In this document: positions 24,529-35,389 of the stretch, piece after piece
Layout: each line of letters opens with the position of its first letter
Position numbering within the stretch: the stretch's first letter is position 1
Origin: Euglena gracilis
Lineage: Eukaryota > Euglenida > Euglenophyceae > Euglenales
Length of the DNA: 64,000 bases
Assembly: GCA_039621445.1 (NCBI GenBank)
Contig: CP154956.1
Coordinates: 85,556,474-85,620,473 of the forward strand
Reading direction: 5' to 3'
The notes under the pieces: model-generated
Seen by the model: the letters and a program-made list of their open reading frames with translations, nothing else
Database searches by the model: none
What the model was told of the DNA's origin: nothing
Translations under genes and position numbers: made by a program

Positions 24529-25708
24529 GGAGCCCAGATAACCGCGGTGTAACCGCGGCGTAACCGCGGTGTAACCGCGGTGAGAACAAGAGCAAAGGCA
24601 TCATCCAAATGCTTCATGCCGAGGGTTTGGCCGGCGTGGGGAGGGAGTTGACGCCCCCAAAATCCGTTGCTAGAAAACTACAGGGGGTGGTCTTATTTTT
24701 TGGAGGGTCTCATTTTTGGATTTTTTTTTACCAACCGTAACACACACAAAAGCATGTTTCAGGTTCTCAAAAACATTAAAAATTCTCCTTCAGCACTTTG
24801 CGCCATGTGTAGATTGGTTCAAATTTTACCCTATCCTTGGAACTCGAAAATTATTTTCTGTCCGAAATTGGGGTTTTGGAAATTTTCAAGGGGAAAATTC
24901 CACCATCTCCGGTGCTTCATGCCGTCGGGGTGGGTCTTGTTGGGGGGTAACCCTTCTTTTTTGATTTTTGATTGATTGGCCCAGGGTCTTAGTTTGGGGG
25001 GTCTTCCTTTTGGGGGGGTCTTATTTTGTCATGCCGCCCGCGGGGCCCATGCCGAGCCCCTCGGCATGGCAAAATGGGACCCCCCCCCCTTGGTGGCCGA
25101 CGGGCCTCGTCAGACATGCCCATCCTCCAATATTCCAATCTCAAAAAATTACAAAACTTGGCGACTTATCATGGACAAATTAGGAATTTGTCTTAGCAAG
25201 TTTCGGACAAGGATCGTATGATCAGTGATGTTAATTACACCCCAATTTTGGAATTGGCCACCTCATTCAAGCAAAATTGAACCTGATGCTGTGAATTTTT
25301 GAAAAAAGATGCAACCACTATGAACTGAAGAGAGCAACTGTCGATCCAATCAATCCAAACCAAGATCATCGTGTCATTTGAAAGAAGACTCTCCAAGGGT
25401 TTTTTAGTTGGACCCTCGGGGGGAGGCAGGGTGTGTTCCCCCCTGGGGTTGTGTCGAGCCCAGCCCCACCCTGAGGGTCCCCCCAGGAGATATAAACTTT
25501 TCGGTGCCAAAAGCGCCGAAGATTTTTGAAAAAGGTGCTATTTTTTAGCATTTTTCGTGATTTTTTGACCATCTTCGGGGAAAAGTGAGGGTCCCCCAGG
25601 ACCCCGCCCACCCCCCTGGGGGCTCCATTACCCTGAAAGGCACCTTGCCTGTGTAACCACGGTGTAACCGCGGTGTAACCGTGGTGATAACCGCGGTTTG
25701 GGCTCCTC
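24529..25708. mobile_element. Candidate TIR element with ACCGCGGT repeats
   Basis: The left end GGAGCCCAGATAACCGCGG and right end CCGCGGTTTGGGCTCC are inverted. Both lead into 12-bp tandem GTGTAACCGCGG units (24540-24585 and 25652-25698). It splits a satellite-like unit. The target duplication is uncertain and no transposase is seen. Confidence 0.45.
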
Positions 25709-26108
25709 CCCTTGGGAGGCCCTACCTAACAGTATTTTGAATTCCCCACGGCCATTTTTTGGTCAATTTTGCCCATTGTGTGCAGTTTTGGCCTGTTTTG
25801 ACTTCGTTGTTTTTGGGCATTTTCGGGGCAAAAAACTCAAAAAACTTTTTGCCCGGAACCCAGAAACCCTGTTTTTGAGCCGAAAATGAGCGTTTTTCGA
25901 CCCGCCGGCGCCCCGTTTTGGGCATGAAACGCATGGACTTTGGGTCAAAAAAGTCGAAAAAATCAAAAAAATTGTCCGAAACGATGCTTTTGGGCCTCCC
26001 GGACCCGGAACAACTATTTTCGAGCCCAAAATGACAGGGACACCGGTTCTGTCCAAAGCCCAGCGTTAGGAACGCACTTTTTATGCCATGAATAACAATT
26101 TTATCCTA

Positions 26109-26956
26109 CCGTGCCCCCCCCCCGAGCTATTCCCGTCCCCGGGACCCTTTACGGCCCAATGGGAACAGTACGGGGGGGGGAACAGCTCGGGGGGAGGACC
26201 TAGGCAGGGGGGGGGGAAAAATGCGCTCGCCCGGCCTCGGAAAAAATGCGCAAAAATGCGCAAAAATGCGCAAAAAAATGCGCAAAAAATGCGCATTTTT
26301 GGAAAAAATGCGCAAAAATGTGCAAAATCCGAGAAAAAATGTGCAAAAATCACAAAATGCAAAAATTACCCAAAAACATGCAAAAATGGCACCAAATTTG
26401 AAGAAATTATGTAGAATAATGAGGAAAATGTAAGTTTCAAAAAAAGTCGAAAATTTCAAATTTTTGCAAAAAATTGCAAAAATGGTCAAAAAATGCGAAA
26501 ATTTTGGAAAATCACGAAAAAACGTGCCAAAAAGCAAAAAAATGCGCCGAAAAAAACGAAAAAATGCGCAAAAAAATGCGAAAAAATGCGCAAAAATGCG
26601 CATTTTTGGAAAATTTGAAAAAATGCGCAAAAAATGCGCAAAAATGCGAAAAAATGCGAAACGCATTTTTCCCCCCCCCTGCCTAGGTCCCCCCCCCCCC
26701 GAGCTATTCCCATACCCGACCCTCGGGCAACCCAAAAGGGGTCATTTTTGGCAACTTTTTTGGATGTTCGCAAAAAATGGTCAATTTTGTGCACATTTGC
26801 CAAAAGGTGATTTTTTTGAAAATGGTCCAAAAACGTCGATTTTTGACCACTTTCTTAGGAAGTTCTTTATAAAAAGTGCTATGACAGTGAGCTATTCCCG
26901 TACCCCCAATGGGAATAGCTCGGGGGGGGGAATAGCTCGGGGGGGGGGGGGCATGG
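26109..26956. mobile_element. C-tract MITE, GAGCTATTCCC family (848 bp)
   Basis: TA at 26107-26108 and 26957-26958 flanks inverted ends: CCGTG, C-run, GAGCTATTCCC and its mirror ending G-run, CATGG. The same GAGCTATTCCC/GGGAATAGCTC units recur internally near 26160-26190, 26690-26710 and 26890-26950. The interior is mostly the AAAATGCGC repeat below. Confidence 0.65.
26218..26670. repeat. AAAAATGCGC tandem repeat
   Basis: Two blocks (26218-26345 and 26520-26670) of AAAAATGCGC in near-perfect tandem, each with one inverted GCGCATTTTT. They are separated by A-rich degenerate sequence. The Lys-rich and Phe-rich frames here come from the repeat. The TGCGCA core is shared with the palindromes of 1-2.8 kb. 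Confidence 0.75.
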
Positions 26957-27150
26957 TAGTTTCTGGGTAACCATGTAGAACAGTGAAATTTGTCGTTTGC
27001 GGAAAATTGGGTTGAGTATTTAGTTTTTTTTTGGTGAAAATTGGTGTTGTTTTGAAGTAAGAGTACGTAAAGGACATTGAAGTAAGAGCACGGTGGAGTG
27101 TGTAAAAATACATGGCCGCCGTTGGTCGTCTGTAGTTTATTGTTCAGGTA

Positions 27151-27369
27151 ACCTCCCCCCAAATAACCCCCCCCCCCGGTGTGTTATTTGGGCACCTGAA
27201 CTGGGGCCCTAGGGTGGGGGGGGGTGTTATTTGGGGGGGGGGGTTATTTTTACATGGAAAACCAAAGGAAAACAGGGGGGTGTTATTTTGGCGCTCGAAA
27301 TCGGCCCCCGAGCGTGTGTGTTATTTGGGGGGGGGGGTTATTTGGGGGGGGTTATTTGGGGGGATGGTT
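27151..27369. mobile_element. C-tract MITE, AAATAACC family (219 bp)
   Basis: TA at 27149-27150 and 27370-27371. The left end ACCTCCCCCCAAATAACC is mirrored on the right by GGTTATTTGGGGGGATGGTT. Several GTGTTATTTGGGG units lie inside. It directly abuts the next element. Confidence 0.65.
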
Positions 27370-27373
27370 TACT

Positions 27374-28143
27374 GGGGGAGCACACGGCTGGCCGACGGCG
27401 TGACGGAAGCCGGGTCAGGTTGCCTATCTCATATGGGCAGCAAATGCCTAATTTGGCGTGCCAGTTCCGTATTTTGAGAGGCAAATTCCTAATTTTGAGG
27501 AGGAAATTCCTAATTTCATGTGTAAATTCTTAATTTTCAGTGGCAAATGCCTAATTTTGGGTGCAAAATCCCATTTTCATGTGGAACATGCACAATTTTG
27601 GCTGGCATGAATGGCAAATGTATATTTCGGGGTGAAAATTGCTTAATTTCAGCACCTAATGCCTAAATTTGGTGTGCAAATGCTTCATGTTGGGTGCCAA
27701 ATCTTAATTTCGGATGTTCGTTTTGAATTATCTTTCGAATTCTACAAGAGGGGCTCACTTGAAACCATTTCACACAATATTTGAGCCTTTTTTCGTCCAT
27801 TATTAGGTAAATTTTGCCAGTGGGACACCAGCTGAGCATTTTTCAGTCATTCGAATCATATGTAGGCAAATAACCCTTCACAATGACTATAGAATGACCC
27901 CAAAAAAGGCTAAAATGGTCAAAATTGGTCAAAAAGTCCAAAATCGGCAAAATTGATAAAAATTGGCAAAAAATGACTTCAAATGGGCAAAAATGCAGCC
28001 TCCGCCAACGATGAACATGACCTTGAAGGGAGATTGACGGCGAAATTGCTTCTGCATTGCAAGGCTGTGCCTCGGGTCATTTTCCTGTGAGTCACACGGC
28101 TGGCCGACGGCTGGCCGACGGCTGGCCGACGGCGTGCTCCCCC
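27374..28143. mobile_element. TIR element, GGGGGAGCAC family, copy 2 (770 bp, inverted)
   Basis: It starts GGGGGAGCACACGGCTGGCC, ends with GTGCTCCCCC, and is flanked by ACT on both sides (27371-27373 and 28144-28146). It is the reverse complement of copy 1 at 13862-14892 with internal deletion. The right end keeps three tandem ACGGCTGGCCG units where copy 1 has two. Different 3-bp duplications (AAA and ACT) show independent insertions. Confidence 0.75.
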
Positions 28144-28146
28144 ACT

Positions 28147-29390
<1,244 letters not shown>

Positions 29391-29463
29391 GAATGGGCGT
29401 CCGGCAGTTGGAAAATCCCCTGTCACAATTGAATCAATCCACTTCCACCGTAGAATTCAAGTA

Positions 29464-29841
29464 CCCTCACCCCCCCCTATTTGGCAAATGGCCGGGCTCC
29501 TTCAGACCCCCCATTAGCCAATTAGGGGGGGGGGACAATTAGGGGGGGGGGGGGCTCGAGGACCCCGACCCCATAATTTTTGACGTGTGCAAAATTGGTC
29601 GATTTTTTGTGCATTTTTGGATTGGTCATGACTTTTTCTTATCCAGCAATTTTTAACATTTTCAAACCGGACGTTTTTGGAGGTTTTCTGAGCCCTTGCC
29701 GAAATTGGCCAAAGTTGGCCAAGGGAACGTCCATTGGCCAATTGGGCTAACCCCCCCCCCCCTAATTGGCTAATGGACCTCCCTTAAGAACCCCCCAATT
29801 AGCCAATTAGGGGGGGGGGGGCAATTGGGGGGGGGTGAGGG
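29464..29841. mobile_element. C-tract MITE, CCCTCAC family (378 bp)
   Basis: TA at 29462-29463 and 29842-29843 flanks CCCTCACCCCCCC on the left and GGGGGGGTGAGGG on the right. Internal units alternate CCATTAGCCAATTAGG with G runs and their complements. Confidence 0.65.
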
Positions 29842-30046
29842 TAGTTGTCAAATTTCCAAGAAATCTTGATGATTTGAATTCCACTTCCAAAACTTCAACT
29901 TCTGATAATGGTCAAGAAAAAAACCCACAAATGTCTGCATAGGTGCCGGATCAATTTTTTCTCGGGGGGGGGGCGAACATTCCGCCGAACGCCGAAGACC
30001 GACATATGGAACTGCAAGCTGTTACCCGAAGGGCGGCAAGACGGTA

Positions 30047-30245
30047 CCCCCCCCCCTTATTTGAGCACACCCACGGGCTAAGGGACCCCCCAAATGCTCA
30101 AATAAGGGGGGGTCAAATAAGGGGGGTCGAAAATTTGGCTTTACGAGAGGGCAAAAAAAATTTCGGCGCATTCGGTGCCTAAATAAATTTCCTCCCCGGA
30201 CCCAAATGCTCAATTAAGGGGGGGTCAAATAAGGGGGGGGAGTGG
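30047..30245. mobile_element. C-tract MITE, TTATTTGAG family, copy 2 (199 bp)
   Basis: TA at 30045-30046 and 30246-30247. Same length and layout as 20897-21095: C-run, TTATTTGAGCACACCC, CAAATAAG plus G-run, a GCGCATTCGGTGC hairpin relic, and a right end AGTGG. It lies immediately after a GAAGGG hairpin ending in GACGG. Confidence 0.75.
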
Positions 30246-30247
30246 TA

Positions 30248-31040
30248 ACGTGTTTGTTATCCACAAGAAATTTGCAGAACCACAAAACGTTCACAATCAC
30301 CTCAATTTTTATCGAAGAAAAGCAAAGGTTTTTACCCCGTGCCACCCGCAGAGCAGCGAAACGGTGGCCATTTTTTCTGTATAGAAAGGTGAAATGGTCA
30401 CATGAAATTCTTTTTAAGATTGGACCCCTGGGGAGCGTGGGTGCGCCGGACTTGGGGATGGGTCGTGCGTGCAGGGGTTTTTTTCTCCACTTTTTTAAAA
30501 AAGTTATCCCAAACCCAAAGACCAATGTGGGCTGGGGACAAGGGAGCTAAAATGTTAAATTTCAGTGCTGCCAGAAGGGCAGCTGGACGGTAATGGTTTT
30601 CCTTCCAACAAAGTGTTAAAATACACCTAAAATATATATCAGAAAAGGCGTGAAGGGCAGAACAGGCGTCTCTGATGCCGTGTTCACGACGGAACCGGCG
30701 TCCCTCACCGCTTTTTTGCAACAAAAGTTGTGTGTTGTCCAAGAGTCAAGGGGAGGGGGAGGGGCGGGGACCACGGCGCCGAAGGCACCGAGACTTCACA
30801 TAAAATTTCATAAAAAGTTGCAAAAATGACATTTTTTTTATTTTTTTCGGTCAAAAAATGGCCTTTTGGTGAAGTTCACCGGAGAAGCCAAACCCCTAAC
30901 ACCAAACTTGGGCACGTTTGGAACATGACACGTGTGTTTGTCATCTCCCAAAAATGCTGTTAATAAAGGAAATTTTGCCTATTTGCCGTTGGTCCTTGAA
31001 TGCCGTTGGTTCTTGAAACTTCCCCAGGGGCCTGCCATTA
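30248..31040. other. No identifiable gene; hairpin motifs
   Basis: Contains GCTGCCAGAAGGGCAGC (30567-30583) followed by TGGACGGTAATGG, and GGCGCCGAAGGCACC (about 30774). The remaining frames are short and overlapping. Confidence 0.4.
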
Positions 31041-31044
31041 TATC

Positions 31045-31147
31045 CGTGGACTGAGGCCCAAGACACACACTGTGTCTCGTGGACTGAGTCCACGAGACAC
31101 AGTGTGTGTCCCCGTGGACTGGGACACACACTGTGTCTCGTGGACTG
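31045..31147. repeat. ACGAGACACAGTGTGTGTC palindromic repeat
   Basis: Three units: forward GACACACACTGTGTCTCGTG, inverted CACGAGACACAGTGTGTGTC, then forward again. The same sequence makes the perfect palindrome at 32131-32203 and a single unit at about 32259-32281. Confidence 0.85.
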
Positions 31148-31352
31148 AAAAATAAAAGGTGTTTGCCAGAAATGCGAGGTGTTCTACATCTAATGCAATG
31201 CAGCAGGGCAGTGGAAAGATGGTCACCGGACAACCGTGAGCTGTAACAGCTGAGAGACAGTTGGCGCGAATTTGGAACAATAGTCGTCGGGACACGGAAC
31301 GGCATAACAGACAACGAGGAGACGTAACGAGTAACCCAGCGTTACGCCTTAC

Positions 31353-31999
31353 TGACCAACACAGAGCCGACGTCATGAGGCGGTTCAGTTGCGGAAACTG
31401 TTTTTTGGAAGATGGAACCAGAATGCCGTCCGGGTCAACAGATGTGAACACCCGTGCGAGAGAGTTGAAATGACCTCGGACAGTAGAAGGCAGGTATGTC
31501 TCGAATTTGAATGTGGTGCCACACTGTGCCCGGCGTTGTTGCTCAGCTTGATTGATGAGGGTAGCCTCATCAAACAAATATCTGGGGTCAATGACCCAAC
31601 CAGCCCATGCGGAAAAAAAGCCATCCAGGTCCTCATACTGAGCGTTCAGATGTTTACACGCCTGCTGGAACTCCAACAGGCGTGTAACAGCTACACGCTC
31701 AGCCTTTGCGGTCCATTTTGGGTTCTCTTCCAACACGTTGGCCAACAACGTACCGTGTATTGTGTCAAGAACTGTGTTTGGGCCAAGAGTTAGGGGGAGC
31801 CCAGGGGCGGGGACCGCGGCGCCGAAGGCGCCGCGGTCGCCCCTGGGCCCCCCTAAAACCTTGGCCCAAAACACTGTTCTGGGTCAACAGCAGCGCCCTT
31901 CTGCAAATCGACCAAATACTTTTCCAGTGTAGCAACAAATTCATCTGGTTTCGGGGGTCGGGGGAGCATGCGGTCCACACTGTTTGCGGTCTTCTTCAT
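31353..31999 (-). pseudogene. Tyrosine-recombinase-like gene, copy 2, N-terminal exon
   Basis: ATG at 31999 begins MKKTANSVDRMLPRPP. The frame runs to about 31883, is interrupted by a foldback insert (31769-31882), and resumes exactly in frame after removing the insert and one GTCAA copy. Downstream it reads LLEFQQACKHLN, YEDLDGFFSAWAGWVIDP, STVRGHFNSLARVF and VPSSKKQFPQLNRLM, aligning with copy 1 at 21.98-24.24 kb. A GTAAGG donor-like site at 31352 suggests the exon ends there. The fragment is helical and resembles a recombinase core-binding region; no catalytic part was found next to it. The function is inferred mainly through copy 1. It could be a Crypton-like element or a host family. Confidence 0.45.
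31769..31882. mobile_element. 114-bp foldback insert with GAA loop
   Basis: Imperfect palindrome with ends GAACTGTGTTTGGGCCAAG and its near-complement, centre GCGGCGCCGAAGGCGCCGC, and GTCAA duplicated at both ends (31764-31768 and 31883-31887). Removal restores the reading frame of the minus-strand gene. Confidence 0.75.
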
Positions 32000-32130
32000 T
32001 TTCCGAAAGAAAAAACTGCAAGGACAGGTAGTGGAATGTGGTAAAACTTGTCCACGAGAAACCTTTATGCTCTGAGCCAAGTTATTGGGGGGCACTTGTT
32101 GGTCGGACCAGTGGGAATTCTTGATTTTTT

Positions 32131-32203
32131 CAGTTCACGAGGACACACACTGTGTCTCGTGGACTGGCAGTCCACGAGACACAGTGTGTGTCCTCGTGAA
32201 CTG
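32131..32203. repeat. Perfect 73-bp palindrome
   Basis: 36-bp arms identical after reversal around one central G, starting CAGTTCACGAGGACACACAC and bordered by TTTT and AAAA. It belongs to the 31045 repeat family. As RNA or single-stranded DNA it would fold into a perfect hairpin. Confidence 0.9.
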
Positions 32204-32305
32204 AAAATTTGACAAAAAATCGCAAAAAAATACGGGGTAGACATTGCGTGGCTAAGTTCCACGAGACACAGTGTGTGTCTTGGGCCTCTTAGTCAACGGA
32301 TATAG

Positions 32306-32415
32306 ACAAAAATCGTCCATTGTAACCCGGACACACCGTGTACCCGGGTTATGGGCGCCTTCGGCGCCCATAACCCGGACACACGGTGTGTCCGGGTGAC
32401 ATGGACGATTTTTGT
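32306..32415. repeat. ~110-bp near-perfect hairpin with TTC loop
   Basis: The arms begin ACAAAAATCGTCCAT, contain CCCGGACACACCGTG and CCCGGGTTATGGGCGCC, and meet at a TTC loop. Only a few arm mismatches are visible. Same GGCGCC-NNN-GGCGCC core as the insert at 31769-31882. Confidence 0.85.
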
Positions 32416-32649
32416 GTAATGTCAAACAAAAAACATTTTTGTCTTGAAAATTTCATGCCCCCTCCCAAACCCCCTCCCAAACCTGGTGTGCTGCCCGAAG
32501 GGCAGCCAGACGGTTGCGGTTTTCCCTTCAGAGATTGTGCAAAACTGGTGTGAAAATCAATAATTTTCCTTTTCACTTATAAATTTGGACAAAACTTTGG
32601 TTCATAACTACAACACATTTTTGTGAAGTGAAAAAAAATTTTCTTCCCA

Positions 32650-33090
32650 AAATCTCGGGGGGGGGGCAGCCGCCCCCCCCCCCCCGACCCCCCCTTGTGG
32701 CACCCCTGAATGTCTGTGAAATGGGGACAATTAGCTACCTTTGAGGTTTTTGTTCAAACTCGAGAATGAATTGGAAGGTTTCCGAAAAGTGGATTTAAGC
32801 GCGCACAATGGTCCCTTGGGTGCTCCCCCCCCCCCCTTTTAGACAGTTGACGACCCCAACGGTCTACACCCCCTCCCTTGCGACTTTAGTCGGACTCCGG
32901 GGGTGTTGGGGTCGCGGGGGGGTCGCGGGGGGGTCGCGGGGGGGGGGGTCGCGGGGGGTCGCGGGGGAAACACCCCCTCCGAAAAAATCAAATTGCAGAA
33001 AGTCGCATTTTTGGGAAGCGGGGGGGATCGAAGATGAAGCACGAGGAACACCCTTTGGAGAGAAATGAGGAACCGAATAAACAAACAGGC
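32650..33090. other. No identifiable gene; C/G tracts
   Basis: C/G tracts near 32660-32690 and 32826-32840, and a GGTCGCGGGGGG tandem run at 32905-32970. No convincing frame. Confidence 0.5.
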
Positions 33091-33212
33091 CTATGCCCCA
33101 CTCAAAATCTCAGAACCTACATTGTATGCTAACCCACACAATGTGTTCACCATATTCCGACCGAGCACATAAAATCCTCATGATGCCTTCTGAAAATATG
33201 TGCACGTGTGTG

Positions 33213-33214
<2 letters not shown>

Positions 33215-33293
<79 letters not shown>
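33215..33293. repeat. (GT)n microsatellite
   Basis: About 79 bp of GT dinucleotide. Confidence 0.97.
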
Positions 33294-33294
<1 letters not shown>

Positions 33295-33661
33295 TATGCG
33301 CATGCATGCACCCAACTCCTCCTTCACCTTCGAAACCAAATCCGAAGTCCTTTCCCATTGGAAAAATGAGCAAGGGGGACTTTCTTCACGTCCTTGGTAC
33401 ATGCCCCCCCCTTTCTATTTGCTCTTGCGACCTTGTGCGAATGAAACGGGCAGCATTTCCTCCCTTTTTGTCACCGCTGTGGGAAGAAAACACCCCCCCC
33501 TTGGAATGGTGTATCCCTCTCCAAAAAACATGACTTGAAAATCTGTGAGGGAAGATCCAACTTGAACCTACTTAACAATTTCTGGTGAAAAATGTGAGAG
33601 TGAATCAACCTTTGAAACCAAGAAGCGTCCTACTTGATTGCAAAGGAAAAGAATTACAAAA

Positions 33662-33722
33662 CCCCACTCACTCCCCACTCCCACTCCCCACTCCCCACTT
33701 CCCACTCCCCACTCCCCACTCA
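33662..33722. repeat. CCCCACT minisatellite
   Basis: About 60 bp of tandem CCCCACT/CCCACTT units. Confidence 0.9.
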
Positions 33723-33805
33723 CCCGGTGAATAAAAAGGAATTGGTGTCACAGGCAAAAGATTGCTTCGGTCCAATGGAAATTCTTGCCAAGGGGAATGG
33801 CACAT

Positions 33806-34064
33806 GCCCCCCCCCCCTTTACTCGGGGGACATCCATGGCCGCTCCTCCTTTCCCAAGGGGAAAATTGCTTGCCCCCCCCCTTTTGGAGTAACAATCAAT
33901 CACCCCCCCCTTCCTTCCGGGGGGATAATAATTCGCCCCCCCCCCTCCCGGGGGGAAATAAAAATTTGCCCTCCCCCCCTTCCGGGGGGGGGGATGAAAA
34001 TTCACCCTCCCCCCCCTTCCGGGGGGTTTGAAAAAACCGGCCTCCCCCCTCCGGGGGGGAATGT
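33806..34064. repeat. ~45-bp tandem repeat of C-tract/CCGGGGGG units
   Basis: Six to seven units of C-run, CTTCCGGGGGG, then an AT-rich spacer (ATAATAATT, AAATAAAAATTTG, GATGAAAATTC). Each unit is a potential C-tract/G-tract hairpin. Pro- and Gly-rich frames on both strands follow from this. Confidence 0.8.
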
Positions 34065-34186
34065 GCTCAAAACTCAATCTCCTTGAAGGGCTTCAAAAAA
34101 TTGGGGAAAAAAACCGAAAAATTCTTGCAAGCGTGTCTAAATAAATCCCCAGGGGCTATGGCCATCCCTACCATCTCACACTCTGC

Positions 34187-34744
34187 CTACTTATTTTTGC
34201 TCTCGGGACTCTCCAACTGCCAGGGGTCAGCGACGCCACCACCCGAGTCTTGGCCGCCACAAGGCACCGTGGGCAAGGGCGGCGGCCACTCCATTATCAT
34301 TAACCTCGGGTGGTGAAGGAATGCCCGCCCACCTCTGCCGCGACCCCACTGCTGCCGCCCATCGACGAATGGCCTCTTAGAGGTCCTCCCATCGCTTATA
34401 TCCGTTCGTCCTTCCTCTTTTCCCCCACGCGCCCCTACTCCCATACCCCCTTTCCCCTTGCCGTGAGGCATGGGGTAGGGGTGTGCGGCCCAGCACACCC
34501 TTGCCAGGTGTCCCCACTTCTTGCACTTGTAACACCGCCCCCGCTGCGGTGCCTTTGTGGGCGTAGGTGTAGAAGTGTGGGTTGGCGAAGTTGGAGTTGG
34601 TGTTGAGATAGGCTTCGGCGATAACCTAAGGCTATCGCGAAGCTTGGCAACAAAAATACATGCCTCTCCACCCGCCCTTTTCTTTGCAAATTGTGGAGCC
34701 TGAAAATTGGCTCCCGGAAGTCGTTGAGCATGACATCGAACCAA
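34187..34744 (-). pseudogene. Gag-like fragment with CCHC zinc knuckle
   Basis: A 185-codon minus-strand frame contains a classic retroviral-type zinc knuckle, CYKCKKWGHLARVC (C-x2-C-x4-H-x4-C), after a Ser/Thr/Pro-rich stretch and before a Gly/Arg-rich tail. That layout is usual for the nucleic-acid-binding C-terminus of gag or LINE ORF1 proteins. No capsid or polymerase region follows on the same strand, so this is an orphan fragment. The alternative upstream frame (34731-34435) may hold the preceding segment after a frameshift. The zinc knuckle is seen directly; the element it came from is unknown. Confidence 0.5.
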
Positions 34745-35011
34745 TGGTCACCCCCCCCCGTGCCTCAAAATTGGCACACACCGCACTACACCCACCTCAG
34801 GGGGTCATCGGCCCACGTGCTGTCTTCGGACCACGTCCATTCATGGGGGTTTCCTATTGTGGTGGTGGTCGTGGTCCGGGGGCTTGTCCATTGAACCGTC
34901 GTTGGTGTTCGGGGGGGGGTTGCCCAGCGGTGCGTCGTGGGGGTGAGTAGCCTCCGGCTCCCACTCGACCCGGGCTCCCAAAAAAGGGGGGTCCATACCT
35001 TGGAGGCGGAC

Positions 35012-35066
35012 GGACGGACGGACGGACGGCTGGTGAAAAAAGCGAAGGTCCGGACGGACGGCTGAC
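35012..35066. repeat. (CGGA)n microsatellite with GGACGGACGGCTG
   Basis: CGGACGGACGGACGG followed by a spaced second GGACGGACGGCTG. A matching stretch is at 45385-45470, suggesting a shared dispersed repeat around the tetranucleotide. Confidence 0.7.
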
Positions 35067-35180
35067 CTTGTGGGCTTGGTCCAGACGGCTGAAGAAAATG
35101 CACTTGGTCCAGCTAGCCGGCTGCGGCTGGCCGGCTGGCCGGCCAGGGTCTTTGGAAGCGCAAAGGGAACGGAAGGGAAC

Positions 35181-35340
35181 GGTGGTGGGGCGAACCGAAT
35201 CCACCGACCAGTGGCACAGCCTACTGGATTTGAAGAGTTCAGGGGAGTAAGGCTATGTACAGAGGCAACCGTCTGTGCACACTGGTGAAGGGAGGGAAGG
35301 TAAAAGGAACGAGCAAAGAGAACAGTATAAGGCGCGAGGT
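35181..35340 (-). mobile_element. 160-bp 5'-truncated LINE tail (minus)
   Basis: Reverse complement of 38022-38182 with small differences: CGGTGGTGGGGCGAACCGAA through AGTATAAGGCGCGAGG. It creates an inverted-repeat pair around the RT gene but is most simply an independent 5'-truncated insertion. Confidence 0.7.
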
Positions 35341-35389
35341 GAGGCCGTTGTTGATCAGCTTCCGGAGATCTTCGTCCACGTGAGTCAGA

